Of a DNA stretch of 64,000 nt, positions 1 through 7,403 are shown piece after piece (position 1 is the stretch's first letter; every line of letters starts with the position of its first letter). The notes under the pieces were generated by a model, which searched no databases, was not told the DNA's origin, and worked only from the letters and a program-made list of their open reading frames with translations. The stretch spans positions 463,521-527,520 of the forward strand of contig NZ_FOKE01000005.1 in NCBI RefSeq assembly GCF_900112065.1. The letters run 5' to 3'. Origin of the DNA: Cohnella sp. OV330. GTDB taxonomy: Bacteria > Bacillota > Bacilli > Paenibacillales > Paenibacillaceae. The translations under genes were made by a program, and so were the position numbers.

Positions 1-973
1 AGACCTTCAATTCAATCTCTATCGTATAAATACTGTTCTCGCCATGCCCAAGAAGAATCAGCTTGCGAGGATGGAACTTCGAAATCTGGCGGCATACTTC
101 CGAGCCGATCGATCCGCCGGCTCCCGTGACGAGCACCACCTTGTCCGTCACGAATTCCGAGATGCTCTCCAGATTCAGTTCGACAGGTTCGCGACCCAAC
201 AGATCTTCGACTTGTACGTCCCTGAATTGACTGACCAAAACTTTCCCCGTCGCGATATGCTCAAGCATCGGCATGATCTGCGTTTTGGCCGAGGTTTTCG
301 AACACTCCTCGAAGATTGTCTTTAGCTGCTGCTTGTTCAGGGAAGGAATCGCGATAACGATATAATCGATATCAAGCTCTTTCGAGACTTTCTCGATCGA
401 GGAGGTACCGCCAACTACCGGAATCCCCATGATACTGAGGTTTTGCTTGCCCGGATTATCGTCGACGAATGCGATGGGCATCAATTCCTTTTCGGAATTG
501 TCCATCAGAAGCTGCCTCGCGAGCATCGTACCGGCTGCGCCGGCGCCGATGATCAACGTACGCTTGTGCTGACCTTCCGGCGCTTGGAACAAGAAGTTTC
601 TAGCGATTCTCCAACAAAAGCGGGAGCCGCCGATAAATAAAACATGCAGCATCCAAGTGACGATGAGAAGACGTATGTATACCTCTTGGAGGAAAATCAG
701 TTGAACGACCGATGCCACCGCGATGGATAGCGTAACTGCTTTCGTTATGGCGATTAATTCGCCGACGCTGGCATACTCCCACGCCCTCTTGTAAAGCTTG
801 TAAACCAGGGCAAATAAATGATGGCTAAGCAGTAACGCGATGGAAGTAATGATCAGCGGAGTCGAGAACAGATCCAAGGGAACGGAGACGAGGTAACGGC
901 TAATAAAGATGGCCGATAAGACGATCAATGAATCGACTCCAATAAGAAAGGCAAGCCTCTGTTTATAATTCAC
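1..973 (-). CDS. EpsC/CapD-like nucleotide-sugar dehydratase, N-terminal part (cut by window edge)
   Basis: Membrane-anchored polysaccharide biosynthesis protein of the FlaA1/CapD family, which makes modified UDP-sugars for exopolysaccharide. The frame opens at a GTG (973-971) with GAGGTGG about 8 bases upstream and runs off the left edge, so only about 324 residues are visible. In them I see several hydrophobic helices in residues 1-115, a first Rossmann-type nucleotide-binding loop (LIIGAGAAGTML, about residues 140-151), and the start of the catalytic NAD-binding domain (VTGAGGSIGSEV, about residue 280). This domain order is that of the long EpsC type (usually about 600 residues). It follows the BY-kinase gene by 125 bases in the same direction, giving the order epsA-epsB-epsC known from B. 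subtilis. The exact sugar product cannot be told from this fragment. Confidence 0.88.
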   Translation of the reverse strand, partial: MNYKQRLAFLIGVDSLIVLSAIFISRYLVSVPLDLFSTPLIITSIALLLSHHLFALVYKLYKRAWEYASVGELIAITKAVTLSIAVASVVQLIFLQEVYIRLLIVTWMLHVLFIGGSRFCWRIARNFLFQAPEGQHKRTLIIGAGAAGTMLARQLLMDNSEKELMPIAFVDDNPGKQNLSIMGIPVVGGTSSIEKVSKELDIDYIVIAIPSLNKQQLKTIFEECSKTSAKTQIMPMLEHIATGKVLVSQFRDVQVEDLLGREPVELNLESISEFVTDKVVLVTGAGGSIGSEVCRQISKFHPRKLILLGHGENSIYTIEIELKV

Positions 974-1029
974 AAGTCCCCACCACCTCAATAATTCGGG
1001 CATCCGGCCGCCAAACGCCTTTAAAGCCC

Positions 1030-1073
1030 GTTCTTCATAAAGAAAGATTCGAACTTTATAAGAACGAATCTTT
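1030..1073. promoter_or_regulatory. AT-rich inverted repeats with SinR-like half sites inside the eps operon
   Basis: Between the BY-kinase stop and the EpsC-like start lies GTTCTTCATAAAGAAA (1030-1045), which matches the palindrome GTTCTTTATAAAGAAC seen at the operon promoter with two mismatches. It overlaps a stem AAAGATTCG (1043-1051) / CGAATCTTT (1065-1073) whose loop holds another near-palindrome, GAACTTTATAAGAAC (1051-1065). It could be a weak internal operator or an RNA hairpin that tunes expression of the downstream gene. No clear U-run follows on the minus strand, so I do not call it a terminator. Confidence 0.4.
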
Positions 1074-1098
1074 TAAGACAAAAGAAGTATCGCCGTAA

Positions 1099-1770
1099 TC
1101 AGAAGGCATATTTCTTGTTGCGATTCAGCACGACTCCCAGCAACTTCGCCTTCCCAAAATCCAATGCCTTTTTAGATTGCAAGGCCTTCTTCCGTTGCGT
1201 GCGGCCTCCGGATACCATTAAAACGACACCGTCGCACTTGCTTGCCAGCGAACAAGCATCCGACGATTCCAAGATCGAGGGGCAATCCATTACCAATACA
1301 TCGAACGATTCCCCTGCTTGCTCTAACAGCCTATTCATCGCCTGCGAATCGGTCATATCCGTAGCGCCATGCAGCAGCGCCCCCCCTGGCAATAGGGACA
1401 GATTTTCGATACCCGTCGGTTGAATGGCATCGCTAGGAACGCTATGTCCGACAAGTACCTCCGTCATCCCCGGCGAGAGGGGAGCTTCAAATAAGTAGTG
1501 CAGCATAGGTTTACGGATATTGGCATCGATAATGAGAACGCGTTCCCCTCTTTGGGTCAAGCTGATCGCCAGATTCACGGCAGCGGTCGATTTGCCGTCT
1601 CCGTCGGAAGGAGAAGTGACGGCGATCGATCGACACGGTCCGCCAGCGGCAAAGCCGATATTGTTGCGAATCTCTCGATACTGTTCGGCGATATTCGAGA
1701 ACGGGTTATGATAAGAGGCTAAGCATCCGTTGACAAACGCTTTGCGCGGTTCCTTCTCTTTATTTGCCAA
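1099..1770 (-). CDS. BY-kinase (CpsD/CapB/EpsB-like tyrosine autokinase)
   Basis: Cytoplasmic ATPase partner of the Wzz-type modulator, controlling exopolysaccharide polymerisation or export by tyrosine phosphorylation. The 223-residue protein is the usual length for the separate Firmicute form. Visible motifs are Walker A (SPSDGDGKST, about residues 53-62), Walker A' (VLIIDANIRKP, about 78-88) and Walker B (DVLVMDCPS, about 155-163). The C-terminal Tyr cluster typical of these kinases is reduced to a single Tyr in the final KKYAF, which is unusual. It starts at TTG (1770) with GAGGCGAG upstream and overlaps the end of the preceding modulator gene by 11 bases, consistent with translational coupling. 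Corresponds in order to B. subtilis epsB. Confidence 0.9.
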   Translation of the reverse strand: MANKEKEPRKAFVNGCLASYHNPFSNIAEQYREIRNNIGFAAGGPCRSIAVTSPSDGDGKSTAAVNLAISLTQRGERVLIIDANIRKPMLHYLFEAPLSPGMTEVLVGHSVPSDAIQPTGIENLSLLPGGALLHGATDMTDSQAMNRLLEQAGESFDVLVMDCPSILESSDACSLASKCDGVVLMVSGGRTQRKKALQSKKALDFGKAKLLGVVLNRNKKYAF

Positions 1771-2506
1771 TCGTCGTCTCGCCTCGTTTCTGCACCGGCT
1801 TGCGAGTGCCGCGACCGGTTAATTCTTTGCGCTTGAATCGCGTTACTTGTCCAAGAAGCGCCGTATCCAAATGCCGTTCTATATCGCGCCTGGTTCGAAC
1901 CGAGTCGTCAAGCGAATCGACCAAGAAGATGATTCCGATCCCGATGGCTATGCCGGCAAATATGCTTATGTAAAAGGCTCGATTGCTTGGAGGGTTGATG
2001 GGACTTGGATGCTCGTCCGGCTCCGCTTCGGTCAAGACGCGAACCGTCGCTCCCGGGAAAACATCCGTCAGTTGCTCGGAGTAAGCTTTCACAGTGGCAT
2101 TGGCGATCTGTACAGCCAGATCGGGATCGGCATCCACGGCGGTGACTAATGTAATCAAGGAACCGTCAACGCTGCTAATGCTGATTTGGCTTCTAAGAAA
2201 TCCAACCGAGCGAGTTAACTGCAACGAATTCCTTACTTGTCCCATGACGATCGGCTCGCGAGCGAACGCCTTAAGCGTTCCGAGCAGTTCGCTGCTTTCC
2301 GTCTTAATAACGATGCGAGAGGAAGCGGAATATAGGGGAGTCTCGGTGCGAGTGCTATATAACCCTCCTAATACGGCGAATATGAGGGTGCAAATAACGG
2401 CAATCCACCAACGCCTCTGAATAACGTCAAACCATTCTTTCACGTTAATCTCTCGTATAGGTGTCTCAACCGTGTTCCGACCATTTGAAATAAGATTCTC
2501 TTCCAA
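1760..2506 (-). CDS. Wzz/YveK-type polysaccharide co-polymerase (EpsA/CapA-like)
   Basis: Membrane adaptor that sets exopolysaccharide chain length and activates the cognate BY-kinase. Two membrane helices flank an extracellular domain: one at the start (RWWIAVICTLIFAVLGG) and one near the end (FYISIFAGIAIGIGIIFLV), with the proline-rich PSPINPPSNRAF just before the second, as in the family. The longest frame opens at GTG 2548, but the -10 box of the promoter sits at 2554-2559, so that codon would fall at the transcription start. I therefore prefer the TTG at 2506, which has AGGTGAAG upstream; the GTG starting VKEWFDVIQRRWW (near 2440) is another option. It is the first gene of the operon and overlaps the kinase gene. 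Confidence 0.85.
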   Translation of the reverse strand: MEENLISNGRNTVETPIREINVKEWFDVIQRRWWIAVICTLIFAVLGGLYSTRTETPLYSASSRIVIKTESSELLGTLKAFAREPIVMGQVRNSLQLTRSVGFLRSQISISSVDGSLITLVTAVDADPDLAVQIANATVKAYSEQLTDVFPGATVRVLTEAEPDEHPSPINPPSNRAFYISIFAGIAIGIGIIFLVDSLDDSVRTRRDIERHLDTALLGQVTRFKRKELTGRGTRKPVQKRGETTIGK

Positions 2507-2553
2507 CACTTCACCTGCTTGCCTAAATAATGGACGATATTGGAACACTAATT

Positions 2554-2582
2554 ATTCTAGTTCTTTATAAAGAACATGTCAA
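2554..2582 (-). promoter_or_regulatory. eps operon promoter with SinR-like operator in the spacer
   Basis: On the minus strand TTGACA (2582-2577) and TAGAAT (2559-2554) are separated by exactly 17 bases. The spacer contains the perfect palindrome GTTCTTTATAAAGAAC (2575-2560), that is two GTTCTTT half sites in inverted orientation, 2 bp apart. In B. subtilis SinR recognises GTTCTYT boxes in this arrangement and represses the eps operon. A protein bound here would block RNA polymerase directly. The promoter reading is seen in the sequence; SinR as the binding protein is inference. Confidence 0.8.
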
Positions 2583-2609
2583 TGAAAATACGGCTTAAAT
2601 GGCCTTCGT

Positions 2610-2637
2610 TTGTTCTTTATACCGCCCATGTTATAAT
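2610..2637 (+). promoter_or_regulatory. Promoter of the metallophosphoesterase gene with a GTTCTTT half site
   Basis: TTGTTC (2610-2615) and TATAAT (2632-2637) are 16 bases apart and end 26 bases before the TTG start codon of the plus-strand gene. The -35 region overlaps GTTCTTTATA (2612-2621), one half of the SinR-like palindrome present at the divergent eps promoter. The two divergent promoters may therefore share a regulator. Confidence 0.6.
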
Positions 2638-2663
2638 ACAAGCTAGCAAAGGGGGCCCTTCGT

Positions 2664-3545
2664 TTGGATACGAACCGACCGATCAGCCGTAGCGCGTTCT
2701 TGAAGTTAAGTACAAGGTGGCTTGCGGGATTGCTGGCCGCTCCAATAACCGGATTTAGTTATTCAAGATGGCTTGAGCCTAAATGGATCGAGACCAACTA
2801 CCTTCAACTTCCTTATACAAGTCTCCCCCGAGCCTTTCACTTAAAGAAGATTGTTCTGTTTAGCGATATACATCTGGACTTTCACTTCGGCATCCATCGT
2901 CTCGGTCAACTTATAGAGCGCATCAGAAAGCTTAAACCGGATCTCATCTGTTTTACCGGAGACCTTTTTCATGAATCGGTCGAGTCCCATGCGTCGTCAA
3001 CGATCCGCCTCTTGTCTCTTCTTGAGGCCCCTCTAGGAAAGTGGGCGGTTCTGGGCAACCATGATTATACGGCCGGGGCAAAAGACGTGGAGCGCGTCTT
3101 ATCAAGCGGCGGCTTCACCTTGCTTCGCAATCGCTCCGTTACGCTCGAGCATGGCGGCAGTCAAATCCGAATAGCAGGCTTAGACGACGCGCTGGAGGGC
3201 AGTCCGAATCTAGACTTCGCCTTAGCGGATGAAGGAAGCCGCGAACATGACCCGGCGGCGTTTACGCTATTCCTGGCTCATGAACCCGATTTAGCCGAAT
3301 ATGCCGCCTCTTACCGGGTGAACCTTCAACTGTCCGGGCATAGCCATGGCGGCCAAGTTCGAATCCCCCTTGTCGGTCCCCTGATTTTGCCTGATCTTGC
3401 ACGACGATACCCCGAAGGCTTATACCGAATTGCGGACGAGATGTACCTCTATACGAATAGAGGGATAGGAGTCTCCTCCTATCCCGTTCGTTTTTTATGC
3501 AGGCCTGAACTTACCGTCATCACCTTGGAATCGACGGAAGCCTAG
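2664..3545 (+). CDS. YkuE-like metallophosphoesterase, membrane- or Tat-exported
   Basis: Calcineurin-like phosphoesterase of the YkuE / UDP-2,3-diacylglucosamine hydrolase-like group, acting at the outer face of the membrane. The metal-binding motifs are complete: DIHLD (about residue 69), GDLFHE, GNHDY, an H in LAHEPD and GHSHGGQ near residue 225. The N-terminus starts with a twin-arginine-poor hydrophilic stretch (NRPISRSAFLKLSTRWLAG) followed by a short hydrophobic segment, fitting a signal anchor; Tat export is possible, as known for YkuE. Start TTG at 2664 has AAAGGGGGCC 8 bases upstream. It is divergent from the eps operon and shares its 150-bp control region. Substrate not determinable. 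Confidence 0.85.
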   Translation: MDTNRPISRSAFLKLSTRWLAGLLAAPITGFSYSRWLEPKWIETNYLQLPYTSLPRAFHLKKIVLFSDIHLDFHFGIHRLGQLIERIRKLKPDLICFTGDLFHESVESHASSTIRLLSLLEAPLGKWAVLGNHDYTAGAKDVERVLSSGGFTLLRNRSVTLEHGGSQIRIAGLDDALEGSPNLDFALADEGSREHDPAAFTLFLAHEPDLAEYAASYRVNLQLSGHSHGGQVRIPLVGPLILPDLARRYPEGLYRIADEMYLYTNRGIGVSSYPVRFLCRPELTVITLESTEA

Positions 3546-3572
3546 GGACCGGCGCTACCGATTAATGAGTAA

Positions 3573-5711
3573 CTATTTAATAAGTTGATTCAACCTTCTG
3601 AAGTCGTTGGGCTTCGTCTCCATCGTGGCTTTGATCAGCTTGTTTTTCTCAATGGAATACACGGGTGCGTCTTTGCCTGCGTATACCGTAGAAACGCCGA
3701 TGGCAGCAATATTTGACTTGATTGTATTCCCGGTAATGACAACCTTTTTCACGTCGTATTTGTCGTTCCTCTTCCAGTAATCGTTTATTTTTATGAGTTC
3801 GACCTTCATGGACGACAGATGCTCCGCCGTTATCGCGTTGTTCTCCAGGACGACGCTCTTGGCTGCTTGGACACTGACTGCCTGCGTGTTGCCGAGCAGC
3901 TCGAAGGTCGAGTTTTTAATCGTCAGATCCAAGTCCGAATGTTCTGCGAGAAGGTTGGTAGCGGAAGCCTCGCCGGATTCAAACGAACACCCATCAAATA
4001 CATAGCTCCCCTTGAGTTTCAATGAGATGGAACCGAATTGCCCGGTATCCCCCGACACGAATTGGCATCCCGTATACTTGCCGGGAGAAAGGGAGATGCC
4101 GTATTTTGCATTGTATCCGATGACTTTCAGATTCTCGAAAATACTTCCCGCTGCAGCGCCTCCCGTAATTGAACGAAGCGCCGGTTCGCCGGTAATCGTC
4201 ATGTTGCGCACGCGAATGGGTTGTCCCCAGATTGTAAAGCCCGCATCCACTTGCTTGCTGACTGAAATGGTGACATTGGAGATATCGACCCCGAACGCTA
4301 CCTTAGAGCTAACGGAAAGCGTCGAATCGATGAACGCCATTCCGTCTATTTTTACGTTGGGCCCGGAGATCGTCGTGTACGAGTTATTCATCGTATTTCC
4401 ATGAAAGGTCGCATCATTCTCCGCAACAAGCCGCGTGCCGTCGAAGTGATTATCGGTTATCGCGGCGTCGGAGAATGGATCCGAAACGGCAAGTCCAATA
4501 ACCCCTTTGGATCCAAGACGGTTCCCTTCTACTTTGGCTCCCTTGCCATCGAACAGAATCACGTCGTAGGCTGCATTATTGTAGAATTCATTATTTTGTA
4601 TCGTGATATCGCTATTAAAAAAGCCGTTCACCTCAAAACCGCCTTCAACGTCAATCCCCGATTGAGGTGCGGTTCCTTTCATATCGTGAAAGGTGCTATT
4701 GGAAATCAAAACGTTGTCCGCTCCGCCAACGGTTATTCCTTGCCGCCGATTAAAGGCGAACTCGGAGTTCGTCACGACCACGTCTTTGCTGACGGTACGA
4801 TTCCAATATTCGAAATAAGCGCCTTTGGCCGAAGACTGGTTAAACACCAGATAAAAGTGGTCCGCCCCCTCGGGAATCGGTATCTGATCTCTTCCCTGAG
4901 CGGTAACTTTTTTAAGGAATACGCCATTGGTTTTATAAAAATAGACTTCGAATCCTCGAGGTAGTCGCATCAAGTTGGATATTTCAAACAATTTAGCCGT
5001 TTTGAATATCGGATTGTTAAAATACAACGCTTTGGATGTACGGATCTTCTTCGCGTCTTTGACTTTTTTGCCTTGATCGTCGATTGCTCCTGAAACGAAG
5101 CTATTCTCGTAATAATCCGTTACCATCGTGCCTTTCCCTTGAAAAATGGCACCGTCCCCCGTAAAATTGATAGCCTTAACATCATCGATCGTTATGCCGG
5201 AGGCCCCCTCCAGCAGAATTCCGTACCCGCCCTCGTGCGTTCCGGCGCTGTACTTATTGTCCTTCATGGAATAATTATGCGTATCCTTGTCGCCTCTGTA
5301 CGTGCCGCCCTTTATGGTGACATCATGAACGCCGTAGCCGATATATAGCAGCTCGTATCGTTCTTTGCCGTTCGTCTCCTTCTGCAGCACCGCGTCATCT
5401 GCAAGCTCGAAGGTCATATTGGATACCATGGCAATATGACCTTCTTTGGCGACGAGGTAGGTTCCCGACGGAAGAAAGACCGCCTTAACCCCGTTCTTGC
5501 TCGCCCACTCGAGCGCTTTGTTGATTCCGTTCGTCGTCTCGGTCGCATGCGTACCATCCGTATATAATCCCCATTTATCGGGCTGTATGACATAGGAATC
5601 AGGGCTCGACTCGCTCACTTGGCCGTAGGCTGGAATCGCACCCGGCATCAATACAGTCAGCAACAGCGACATCGATAGAACCGTTCGTCTCAAATACGTT
5701 TTTACATTCAC
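3573..5711 (-). CDS. Secreted right-handed beta-helix protein (pectate-lyase-3 superfamily)
   Basis: A 712-residue exported protein. Residues 1-30 form a signal peptide (RRT, then a Leu-rich core, then AIPAYG/Q cleavage). The segment from about residue 42 (PDKWGLYTDGTHATETTNGI) has the DGxxDxTxGI-like opening of the pectate_lyase_3 / glycosyl hydrolase 28-like fold, and the rest is built from beta-helix coils rich in N-x-F/I-x-N steps. A likely role is lyase or hydrolase action on an acidic polysaccharide, or a structural matrix role; no catalytic residues can be assigned with confidence. GTG start (5711) has GAGGAC 7 bases upstream. It is about half identical by eye to the 856-residue protein at 9286-11856, so the two are paralogues. 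It sits next to EPS genes. Confidence 0.82.
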   Translation of the reverse strand: MNVKTYLRRTVLSMSLLLTVLMPGAIPAYGQVSESSPDSYVIQPDKWGLYTDGTHATETTNGINKALEWASKNGVKAVFLPSGTYLVAKEGHIAMVSNMTFELADDAVLQKETNGKERYELLYIGYGVHDVTIKGGTYRGDKDTHNYSMKDNKYSAGTHEGGYGILLEGASGITIDDVKAINFTGDGAIFQGKGTMVTDYYENSFVSGAIDDQGKKVKDAKKIRTSKALYFNNPIFKTAKLFEISNLMRLPRGFEVYFYKTNGVFLKKVTAQGRDQIPIPEGADHFYLVFNQSSAKGAYFEYWNRTVSKDVVVTNSEFAFNRRQGITVGGADNVLISNSTFHDMKGTAPQSGIDVEGGFEVNGFFNSDITIQNNEFYNNAAYDVILFDGKGAKVEGNRLGSKGVIGLAVSDPFSDAAITDNHFDGTRLVAENDATFHGNTMNNSYTTISGPNVKIDGMAFIDSTLSVSSKVAFGVDISNVTISVSKQVDAGFTIWGQPIRVRNMTITGEPALRSITGGAAAGSIFENLKVIGYNAKYGISLSPGKYTGCQFVSGDTGQFGSISLKLKGSYVFDGCSFESGEASATNLLAEHSDLDLTIKNSTFELLGNTQAVSVQAAKSVVLENNAITAEHLSSMKVELIKINDYWKRNDKYDVKKVVITGNTIKSNIAAIGVSTVYAGKDAPVYSIEKNKLIKATMETKPNDFRRLNQLIK

Positions 5712-5805
5712 TTTTAAGTCCTCGCTTTCTTCCTATATATCGGCATCCTGCAGCATGGACAGTCGTAAAAAAAGCCGCCGGCACCAGCCAGCGGCGAGCA
5801 TCAAA

Positions 5806-6243
5806 TCAATAACAATAGAAATTCTTCCAGCTACTGTAGGAGTCGTACTTCGGATCGTCCCATTTGTCGTCATCGCAGTCATTGCCGTTGAGCCAGTCCC
5901 AGAAACCGCCGTCGTGATTCCCATAATCGGAATCATGATCATGGTTATTGTTGTTGCCTTTATCGTTGCCTTTATCGTTGTTGTTGCCTTTATCGTTGCC
6001 TTTATCGTTGTTGTTGCCTTTATCGTTGCCTTTATCGTTGCCTTTATCGTTGCCTTTATCGTTCGCTTGATTCGATGTGCTGGACTTGCCTGTGAACAAC
6101 CAAGCGATCGTACTCGTAAAGGAAGAGAAGTACGAAGAGGAATGAGAGTTTGATGAATTATTCGAAGACGCGAAGGCCGATGTCGGGAACAGCATGACGC
6201 TTATTACAACAACGAAAAGCGCCATTCGAGAAAACTTAGTCAT
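5806..6243 (-). CDS. Small secreted Asn/Asp/Gly/Lys-repeat protein, function unknown
   Basis: A 145-residue protein that I do not recognise. Residues 1-26 are a classical signal peptide (MTKFSR, hydrophobic core, SAFA/S). A Ser/Asn-rich stretch follows, then from about residue 60 to 101 a run of GNDK and GNNNDK units encoded by 12- and 18-bp tandem repeats (5943-6066). The end is His/Asp/Trp/Tyr-rich. The repeat region would be highly hydrophilic and disordered and could bind metal or polysaccharide. ATG start has AGAGGTG upstream, and a good promoter lies at 6296-6324. It lies downstream of the acyltransferase gene but has its own promoter. Confidence 0.75.
   Translation of the reverse strand: MTKFSRMALFVVVISVMLFPTSAFASSNNSSNSHSSSYFSSFTSTIAWLFTGKSSTSNQANDKGNDKGNDKGNDKGNNNDKGNDKGNNNDKGNDKGNNNNHDHDSDYGNHDGGFWDWLNGNDCDDDKWDDPKYDSYSSWKNFYCY
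5943..6066 (-). repeat. In-frame tandem repeat, units of 12 and 18 bp
   Basis: On the plus strand the unit reads cctttatcgttg or cctttatcgttgttgttg, repeated about eight times with almost no sequence change. All units are multiples of three, so the frame of the secreted protein is kept when units are gained or lost. Near-identity of the copies suggests recent expansion by slippage. Confidence 0.85.
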
Positions 6244-6265
6244 CTATATAACACCTCTATCATTA

Positions 6266-6277
6266 GTTCTATAGAAC
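6266..6277. promoter_or_regulatory. Palindrome GTTCTATAGAAC in the leader of the small secreted protein gene
   Basis: A perfect 12-bp palindrome 22 bases upstream of the ATG. It resembles a shortened form of the GTTCTTTATAAAGAAC operator, but with the half sites moved closer, so it may be a different site. It lies downstream of the -10 box. Confidence 0.35.
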
Positions 6278-6295
6278 CACAGCCTACTGAAGGTT

Positions 6296-6324
6296 ATTTT
6301 AAAACAAATTTTGCCAAATGTAAA
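6296..6324 (-). promoter_or_regulatory. Promoter of the small secreted repeat protein gene
   Basis: TTTACA (6324-6319) and TAAAAT (6301-6296) on the minus strand with a 17-bp spacer, about 50 bases upstream of the ATG at 6243. Confidence 0.6.
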
Positions 6325-6341
6325 TGATGAAATGGGATGCG

Positions 6342-7403
6342 TCACAACACTACGCTCTTTTTTTTCGCCGGTAGCCTTATCCATATCCACGTGATGGCCA
6401 AGCATTCCGCCAACGTCAGCAGCAGGTAAATAAGCCCTTCTAGCCCGCTCATTGAAGCACGATCCCAATCTAGCGCGAACAAATTCAACTCCATCAGCGG
6501 GATATGGCACACGAAAGCGATGATGCTGAATAGATTAATCGCCCTATGGTACTTTTGCACCTCCTTTAGCGGCACGCGAAGGATTCCGTAGAACAGGAGA
6601 ATCGTATTCGGAATCAGGCTGAACGCCAGCTTGTATTTTTCGTTCCAGTCGGCGAAGCTGAGAAGGAGTCCGGTCTCGAAAAGAGTAAGGACGATAGCCG
6701 GCATCCATAATGATCTTGGCTTTAGCCTGAGGAAAGGCTGCTCTTTACGGGCCAGTACGGCTCCCAAAAGAACGAAGGTTAAGCCGAAACCGAAGTACCT
6801 AGTAAACAAGCTGATCAGGTCATCCTTATATCCCTCCAGCAGCGAAAATGGGCCCCACGGAAAATCGTGCGGAAACGCCCTCAACGATCCGGATGTCCAT
6901 TGGCATATCGCATATCCAACTCCTGCCGCGATCATACCGATCAGCAGTCTATTCCGCGCCCATAGCCAATAACTGATCAGAACGCCGAACAACAGCGGCG
7001 GGATGAACCAAAGCTGCAGGAAAGGCCCATTCAAAAATACCGCATAGACGAGGATCTTCGTTTGCAGGAACAGATTGCTTAGCCCCAACCCGCCGGTCTG
7101 AAGCGCCGGAAACGTAAACCTTATCATAAAGAGAAAGCAGAAAAAGGCGTAAATGATCCCGATTCGCGTCACGTATTTACGCACGTAAGCGCCCGGAACC
7201 GCTGCATGCGTCCACCCTTGGTAGACAAGGAATCCGGAAACGACGTAAAAGCATGGCACGATAATCCGCAGCGCCAACAGCGCGAACTGGTACTGCTGTT
7301 CGGGCACCTCCTGCATGAGGGGGATAAGCAGCGCATGGGCCGTCACGACCAGCAATGCTCCCGTCAGCTTGAACAACGTAATGCCGGAATAATAGTTACG
7401 CAT
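6342..7403 (-). CDS. Membrane acyltransferase, acyltransferase-3 family
   Basis: Integral membrane O-acyltransferase of the OatA/NodX type (acyltransferase family 3), which transfers acetyl or other acyl groups to surface polysaccharides. The 353 residues hold about ten hydrophobic helices. The first carries the conserved His typical of the family (LLVVTAHALLIPL, near residue 23), and an Arg-rich cytoplasmic loop follows the third helix. It overlaps the end of the acyl-CoA ligase gene by 8 bases, so the two are translated as a unit, and the ligase may supply the acyl donor. There is no extracellular SGNH domain. The target polymer is not shown by the sequence; the nearby EPS operon is a reasonable guess. 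Confidence 0.82.
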   Translation of the reverse strand: MRNYYSGITLFKLTGALLVVTAHALLIPLMQEVPEQQYQFALLALRIIVPCFYVVSGFLVYQGWTHAAVPGAYVRKYVTRIGIIYAFFCFLFMIRFTFPALQTGGLGLSNLFLQTKILVYAVFLNGPFLQLWFIPPLLFGVLISYWLWARNRLLIGMIAAGVGYAICQWTSGSLRAFPHDFPWGPFSLLEGYKDDLISLFTRYFGFGLTFVLLGAVLARKEQPFLRLKPRSLWMPAIVLTLFETGLLLSFADWNEKYKLAFSLIPNTILLFYGILRVPLKEVQKYHRAINLFSIIAFVCHIPLMELNLFALDWDRASMSGLEGLIYLLLTLAECLAITWIWIRLPAKKKSVVL

